A stretch of DNA of 17,484 nucleotides. Origin: an uncultured Clostridia bacterium. GTDB lineage: Bacteria; Bacillota; Clostridia; Oscillospirales; Acutalibacteraceae. The position numbers and the translations under genes were made by a program. Below, in pieces: positions 13,212 through 17,484 of the stretch. Location: assembly GCA_945971755.1 (NCBI GenBank), contig CAMFPJ010000018.1:1-17484 (forward strand), written 5' to 3'. Numbering within the stretch: the first letter of the stretch is position 1; the number at the start of each line of letters is the position of its first letter. Below the pieces are notes generated by a model. That model had not been told where the DNA came from. It saw only the letters and a list, made by a program, of their open reading frames with translations, and did no database searches.

Positions 13212-14855
13212 ATGGACAAGTTTTCAGACGGTTTTTCCAACAAAAGTTACGATGACCTTCTAAATGAATATGCAGGCGAAAGCCTTGTCGGCAAATCAAA
13301 CCGGCATCAGGAAGAAAAAGCACCGAGCAGTGAGAGGGCTAAACAAGCCCCTGTCAAAAGAGACTTTGGCGAAAATACCGTTCGCCAAAGAACAGAGAAA
13401 AAGCCCCCTGCTCCCGTAATTGAAACACCAAGGAAGCCAAGGCGGGCAAATCCTGTTCCCTCACGCCCTGCGACACAAAAAACGGCTGCACCCCGTGTGT
13501 CTCAAACAAACAGCAAGCAGCAAAACCTTGACCTTCATGAAATTAAGAGCTTTGAGGAAGAAATGGCTGCTAAAAAGCCTGTACGAACTAATTATGCAAA
13601 CACACTTAATGACACAATGGAATTTAGAAAAGGCGCAAACAAATCAGAACCTGTTATTCAAAAGATTAACACAACAGGCAGAAAAAAGGCCTCTTCAATA
13701 AGCAAACTACTTCCGAAGCGCGTTCAAAATACTATATCTAAAATGCCGAAAAAGAGCAAGTCGGATATTTTAACGGCGCTTAAAGTGAACCGAACAATTT
13801 TCATCGGCTTTGCGGTATGTCTTTTAGTTTCAATAATCGTTTCAATTGGCCTTTTAAGCTGTGTTAACGACGTTCTTGCCATCGGCAGAGACGCCGAAAC
13901 ACCGGTTGAAGTAAATCTTCCGAACAACGCAAACACAAGGGTTGCGGTTGATGTGCTTAAAGACGCAGGTCTAATTAAGAACAAGCTATTCTGTACGGTT
14001 TTTATTAAGGCAATGGGTTATAAGGACAACAATTACCTGCCCGGAGTTTACTACTTTACCGAAAGCATGGGCGTTGAGAAAATGATTAAACGCTTCAAAA
14101 CAAGCAGTACACGAGGCGCTCTTATCAGCATTACAATTCCCGAAGGCTTTACTATTGACAAAATCTTTGAAAGACTTGAAAAAAATAATATTTGTACCTC
14201 TGCCGCACTTTTCAAAACAATCGACGAGGTTGACTTCAGTTCAGAGTATGACTTTATCGCTCCAATTCCCGACAAAGAACAGCGATATCACGTTCTTGAG
14301 GGTTACTTCTTCCCTGCAACATACGAATTTCAACAGGGTGCCGACCCCGCAACAGTTGTAAGAACGTTCCTTGACGCTTTCAAAAAGCATTGGACTGACG
14401 AATATGCAAAAAGAGCGGAAGAACTGGGAATGACTACCGATGAAATAATTATTTTAGCCTCGGTAATTGAAAAAGAGGGTGCAAATACAAAGCAGTTTAC
14501 TCAGATTTCATCGGTTCTTCACAACCGCCTTAACCGTTCGGGGCTTTACCCTCTTCTTGAATGTAACTCAACAAAAGACTACGTTACAAACACAATTGCA
14601 AACCGTGTTTCGTCAAAGCCCGAGCTTAACAATTACATTATGAATTACAACACTTATGAAAAAGAGGGCTTGCCTGTCAGTGCAATTTGCAATCCCGGTG
14701 AAGCCGCCGTTGAAGCAGCACTTTACCCCGACAACACACAGTATTACTTCTTTGCTCATGATAACAACAAGAAGATTTATATGGCTGAAACAATGGACCA
14801 GCACGACAGAAACCTCAGAACTATTGCGCAGATTAACGCCCAAAGTAAGAAATAG
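13212..14855 (+). CDS. mltG: Endolytic transglycosylase MltG with a long cytoplasmic extension
   Basis: Cuts nascent glycan strands at the outer face of the membrane and so sets chain length in peptidoglycan synthesis. The 547-residue protein is much longer than E. coli MltG (about 340). Residues 1 to about 192 are a hydrophilic, Pro/Lys/Gln-rich, probably disordered cytoplasmic region; a transmembrane helix lies at 195-217; a LysM-like part follows at about 232-298; the YceG catalytic domain runs from about 300 to 545. VLEGYFFPATYEF (361-373) and ILASVIEKEG (414-423) with catalytic Glu420 are diagnostic, as is HNRL (437-440). The ribosome binding site GGAGG falls in the last codons of the preceding gene, nine bases before the ATG. 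The following U32 gene is the neighbour also seen near mltG (yrrL) in Bacillus. Confidence 0.93.
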   Translation: MDKFSDGFSNKSYDDLLNEYAGESLVGKSNRHQEEKAPSSERAKQAPVKRDFGENTVRQRTEKKPPAPVIETPRKPRRANPVPSRPATQKTAAPRVSQTNSKQQNLDLHEIKSFEEEMAAKKPVRTNYANTLNDTMEFRKGANKSEPVIQKINTTGRKKASSISKLLPKRVQNTISKMPKKSKSDILTALKVNRTIFIGFAVCLLVSIIVSIGLLSCVNDVLAIGRDAETPVEVNLPNNANTRVAVDVLKDAGLIKNKLFCTVFIKAMGYKDNNYLPGVYYFTESMGVEKMIKRFKTSSTRGALISITIPEGFTIDKIFERLEKNNICTSAALFKTIDEVDFSSEYDFIAPIPDKEQRYHVLEGYFFPATYEFQQGADPATVVRTFLDAFKKHWTDEYAKRAEELGMTTDEIIILASVIEKEGANTKQFTQISSVLHNRLNRSGLYPLLECNSTKDYVTNTIANRVSSKPELNNYIMNYNTYEKEGLPVSAICNPGEAAVEAALYPDNTQYYFFAHDNNKKIYMAETMDQHDRNLRTIAQINAQSKK

Positions 14856-14863
14856 GAGAAAAT

Positions 14864-16084
14864 ATGTTTAGACCCGAAGTTTTATCCCCCGCAGGCGACA
14901 AAGAGAGGCTTCAAGCCGCTTTAATGTTCGGCGCTGATGCGGTGTATTTGGGCGGTGACGCATTTACTATGCGTGCCGCTCCGCAGAACTTCACCGCCGA
15001 TGCTTTAGCCGAGGCAGTAGAACAATGCCACGCAAAAGGCGTTAAAGTATATTTAACGGTAAATACACTCCCGAGAAATGACGAAATTGTTCTTCTCCCA
15101 TCATACCTTGAAAAGTGGGACGAAGCGGGAGTTGACGGTTTTATCGTTGCGGACATAGGCGTGCTCTCCCTTTGCAAAAAGTATGCTCCGAGAGTACCTG
15201 TCCACATTTCAACACAGGCAGGAATTGTAAACTATGTCACCGCTAACGAATTTTACAATATGGGTGCTTCCCGAATTGTCACTGCCCGTGAGCTTTCACT
15301 TACAGAGATTGCGGAAATTCGCGCCAAAACTCCGAAAGAGCTTGAGATTGAGTGTTTTGTTCACGGTGCAATGTGTGTTTCCTTTTCGGGCAGATGCCTT
15401 CTTTCAAACTACCTTGTAAACCGTGATGCAAACCGCGGCGAATGCGCACAGCCTTGCCGCTGGGAATATGCACTTATGGAAGTTAAAAGAGACGGAATGT
15501 ATTTTCCCATTAACGATTCAAAAGAAGGCACATATATTCTTAATTCAAAGGATATGTGTATGATTGAGCATATCCCCGACCTTGTCAATGCAGGGATTAA
15601 CAGCTTCAAGATTGAGGGCAGAGCAAAATCTGCCTACTACGCGGCAGTGATTACAAATGCTTACCGAGCTGCCGTTGACGAATTTATGAAAAAACCGTCA
15701 CCCGATTTCAAAACGCCACAATGGATAGTTGAAGAATGTTATAAAGTAAGTTACCGTGACTACTGCACGGGCTTTTACTACGGGCAACCAAATGAAAATG
15801 CTCAAATCTCATTTGAGGGCGGTTATATTCGCCACTATGACGTTATGGCGGAGGTTACAAAGTGCGAGGGCGGTTACATTTTCTGCATTCAGCGCAACAA
15901 ATTTTACAAGGGTGACGAGCTTGACGCATTAGAGCCGGGCAAAAAGCCGCAAATTTTCAAAGCAGATGAAATTTACGATTTGGACGGCAACGAGCTTTTA
16001 GATTTACCGCACCCGATGATGCAGTTTAAGATTAAAAGCGATTTAGAGTTAGTCCCGGGAACATTACTTAGGAAAGCGAAATAA
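14864..16084 (+). CDS. U32 peptidase-family protein, probable tRNA/rRNA hydroxylation factor (TrhP/RlhA-like)
   Basis: A 406-residue cytoplasmic protein annotated historically as collagenase-like peptidase. It has an N-terminal TIM-like domain starting with the family motif LSPAGDKERL (7-16). The U32 signature ECFVHGAMCVSFSGRCLLS (163-181) is intact. Cys171, Cys178, Cys194 and Cys198 (C-x6-C-x15-C-x3-C) match the iron-sulfur cluster ligands known in this family. Relatives such as E. coli YegQ (TrhP), B. subtilis YrrN/YrrO and RlhA take part in prephenate-dependent hydroxylation of U34 in tRNA or of 23S rRNA. The mltG neighbourhood parallels B. subtilis yrrL-yrrM-yrrN-yrrO, which favours the tRNA role; here trmB, another tRNA enzyme, follows after 2 bases. 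The methyltransferase counterpart of YrrM is missing from the window. TAGGAG lies just before the ATG. Confidence 0.88.
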   Translation: MFRPEVLSPAGDKERLQAALMFGADAVYLGGDAFTMRAAPQNFTADALAEAVEQCHAKGVKVYLTVNTLPRNDEIVLLPSYLEKWDEAGVDGFIVADIGVLSLCKKYAPRVPVHISTQAGIVNYVTANEFYNMGASRIVTARELSLTEIAEIRAKTPKELEIECFVHGAMCVSFSGRCLLSNYLVNRDANRGECAQPCRWEYALMEVKRDGMYFPINDSKEGTYILNSKDMCMIEHIPDLVNAGINSFKIEGRAKSAYYAAVITNAYRAAVDEFMKKPSPDFKTPQWIVEECYKVSYRDYCTGFYYGQPNENAQISFEGGYIRHYDVMAEVTKCEGGYIFCIQRNKFYKGDELDALEPGKKPQIFKADEIYDLDGNELLDLPHPMMQFKIKSDLELVPGTLLRKAK

Positions 16085-16086
16085 TT

Positions 16087-16758
16087 ATGAGGCCGAGAAA
16101 ACTTAGAAATCTTAATACAAGAAGGAATAATTGCGAAAGTCTTCGTATTCCTTATGAAATTCCGTCATTTGATTTGCGGAATATTAACGACACAAGAAAT
16201 TACTTTGATTTTGAAGAAATTTTTGGAAACAGCAACCCCGTTTACCTTGAAATCGGTTGCGGCAAGGGTACATTTGCCACCGAATACGCAAAAAGGAACC
16301 CCGATATTAACATTATCGGAGTTGAATGCGTTAAAGATGTTTTAGTTCAGGCTTGCGAAAAGACAATGGAGCAGGGTGTTTCCAATATCCGCTACCTTGA
16401 AATGAAAGCGGAGTATTTACCGATTTTTATTAAGGAAAAAAGTATAGGACGAATTTTCCTCAATTTCAGCACACCATACCCTAAAAAAAGCCATGCAAAA
16501 CACAGGCTCACAAGCCCTGATTTTCTCTCTGTTTACAAGAAACTTTTAAGTGACGGCGGTGTGATTGAGCAAAAAACAGACAGTAAAATTCTTTTTGAAA
16601 GTTCCCTTGAAAATCTTTCGCAGAACGGCTTTATTCTTCAAAATATTTTCCTTGATTTACATAACAGCGACTTTGAGGGCAACATTGTAACCGAATACGA
16701 AAGCAAGTTCGTTGAGCAAGGCTTACCGATTTACAGATTAGAGGCAAAACTAAAATAA
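16087..16758 (+). CDS. trmB: tRNA (guanine-N7-)-methyltransferase
   Basis: Methylates N7 of G46 in the variable loop of tRNA using S-adenosylmethionine. The 223-residue protein has the SAM-binding motif LEIGCGKG (54-61), the acidic motif II IIGVE (76-80), and the family block LNFSTPYPKKSHAKHRLTS (125-143). KTDSKILF (163-170) holds the later conserved Asp, and TEYESKF follows near the C terminus. Oddly, the canonical SDPWPK of this block is STPYPK here, so Asp is replaced by Thr129 and Trp by Tyr. The rest of the HxKxRLT part is conserved. It is the last gene of the operon, 2 bases after the U32 stop, with AGGAAAG about 10 bases upstream. The family is clear from the whole pattern; the changed residue does not look like decay, since the frame is intact. 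Confidence 0.9.
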   Translation: MRPRKLRNLNTRRNNCESLRIPYEIPSFDLRNINDTRNYFDFEEIFGNSNPVYLEIGCGKGTFATEYAKRNPDINIIGVECVKDVLVQACEKTMEQGVSNIRYLEMKAEYLPIFIKEKSIGRIFLNFSTPYPKKSHAKHRLTSPDFLSVYKKLLSDGGVIEQKTDSKILFESSLENLSQNGFILQNIFLDLHNSDFEGNIVTEYESKFVEQGLPIYRLEAKLK

Positions 16759-16810
16759 GATATCGTTTTTACGGTTTAATACACCGCAGATACAGTTGAT
16801 TTCAAAAAAC

Positions 16811-16850
16811 AAACACGGCAGGGACAACAAAAATTCCTTGCCGTGTTTTT
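16811..16850. terminator. Bidirectional terminator ending the tmk-trmB operon and the reductase gene
   Basis: A stem of about 14 pairs (16811-16824 with 16835-16848), with core ACACGGCA and TGCCGTGT and one G-T wobble, and a 10-base loop. It is followed by a T-run (16846-16850) on the + strand. A-rich sequence before the stem supplies the T-tract on the - strand. It lies between convergent genes, 10 bases from the reductase stop. Confidence 0.88.
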
Positions 16851-16860
16851 ATGCGATAGA

Positions 16861-17484
16861 TTATTTTACTGCTTCGTCGATAAGTCGAAGCTCTTCTTCT
16901 GTAAAGGGAGAGTGCTTTACAATACCGATGTTCTCAATTATCTGTTCGGGCTTTGAAGCGCCTATCAAAACGCTTGTGCAATCGCCGTCACGCAGTATCC
17001 AAGAAAGAGCCATTTGCGCCAAAGTCTCCCCTCTTTCATCGGAAATCTTTTTAAGTTTTTTGACTTTTTCAATGTTATCGTTTACACGCTGTTCATTTAA
17101 GAAAACCCCGCTGCGTTTTACACGGCTGTCCTTGGGAATACCGTGTAAATATCTGTCGGTCAAAATCCCCTGAGCCAAGGGGCTGAACACAATTATGCCC
17201 TTACCCTCCTCTTTTGCGTCATCTTTAAGTCCGTTTTGCTCAATGGTGCGGTCAATGATTGAATACCTGTTTTGATTGATTACAAAGGGGCAGTTAAGGT
17301 CTTTCAGTATTTTTGCCGCCTTTTTCATGGTCTCGCCGTTATAATTTGAAAGCCCTGCATACAGAGCCTTTCCGCTGTGTACTGCCTGAGCCAATGCACC
17401 CATAGACTCCTCCAATGGTGTGTCGGGGTCCATACGGTGATGATAAAAAATATCAACATAATCAAGCCCCAATCTTTTAAGGCT
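16861..17484 (-). CDS. Aldo/keto reductase, YghZ/L-glyceraldehyde 3-phosphate reductase-like (5' end outside window)
   Basis: The C-terminal 207 residues of an NAD(P)H-dependent aldo/keto reductase, partial because the open frame continues past the window edge (SLKRLGLDYVD is encoded up to 17484; the TTG at 17472 is an internal Leu codon). The block YVDIFYHHRMDPDTPLEE is the family's fourth catalytic segment with the conserved His and closely resembles YghZ-type (AKR14) enzymes, as do SGKALYAGLSNY, FSPLAQGILTDRYL and GIPKDSR. IGASKPEQIIENIG near the end is the cofactor-phosphate/adenine-binding region. The catalytic Asp, Tyr and Lys would be encoded beyond the window. YghZ relatives reduce L-glyceraldehyde 3-phosphate and methylglyoxal-like aldehydes; the exact substrate here is inferred. 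It ends 10 bases from a shared terminator. Confidence 0.88.
   Translation of the reverse strand, partial: SLKRLGLDYVDIFYHHRMDPDTPLEESMGALAQAVHSGKALYAGLSNYNGETMKKAAKILKDLNCPFVINQNRYSIIDRTIEQNGLKDDAKEEGKGIIVFSPLAQGILTDRYLHGIPKDSRVKRSGVFLNEQRVNDNIEKVKKLKKISDERGETLAQMALSWILRDGDCTSVLIGASKPEQIIENIGIVKHSPFTEEELRLIDEAVK

Overview
The window looks like chromosome from a low-to-moderate GC, Gram-positive anaerobe of the Clostridia (Ruminococcus/Oscillospiraceae-like). The reasons are strong AGGAGG-type ribosome binding sites, GTG and TTG starts, an mltG-U32 peptidase neighbourhood like that of Firmicutes, a Thr-rich wall-spanning linker, a DUF4358 lipoprotein and a surface fucosidase typical of gut species. 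I see no rRNA, tRNA, insertion sequence, prophage or CRISPR array, and no gene-free stretch longer than 300 bases.

Layout. (1) 142-2820 (+): a single-gene unit encoding a membrane-anchored or secreted GH95-type alpha-L-fucosidase, ending at a bidirectional hairpin terminator. (2) 2947-3987 (-): a Trp-rich polytopic membrane protein of unknown function. It has its own near-consensus promoter, and its mRNA should begin with a perfect hairpin followed by six U. (3) 4098-8840 (-): a five-gene envelope cassette, in transcription order an SGNH hydrolase on a Thr-rich stalk, a DUF4358 lipoprotein, an MBOAT O-acyltransferase, a DHHW/AlgX-like protein and a TIM-barrel protein. An intrinsic-terminator-like hairpin sits between the lipoprotein and the MBOAT gene, directly against the MBOAT ribosome binding site. 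(4) 9012-9722 (-): a membrane-anchored N-acetylmuramoyl-L-alanine amidase with two candidate promoters. (5) 9911-16758 (+): a compact seven-gene operon from one extended -10 promoter: tmk, a DUF2156-GNAT fusion, a DJ-1/PfpI protein, 5-formyl-THF cyclo-ligase, mltG, a U32 peptidase-family RNA-modification protein and trmB, closed by a bidirectional terminator. (6) 16861-17484 (-): the C-terminal part of an aldo/keto reductase that runs off the window.

How they work together. The (-) cassette of region 3 resembles known MBOAT plus AlgX/AlgJ-like pairs that move acyl groups across the membrane onto extracellular polysaccharide; the SGNH protein could be a second transferase or an esterase. Region 4 and mltG act on peptidoglycan. 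Region 5 otherwise mixes nucleotide, folate and RNA-modification housekeeping. The observations most worth a second look are the two terminator-like hairpins placed directly before ribosome binding sites (4005-4052 and 7326-7354), the TIM-barrel protein of unknown role inside the O-acylation cassette, the Trp-rich membrane protein, and the changed catalytic-motif residue in TrmB. I found no defence system or clearly new multi-gene system; the envelope cassette is the nearest candidate.
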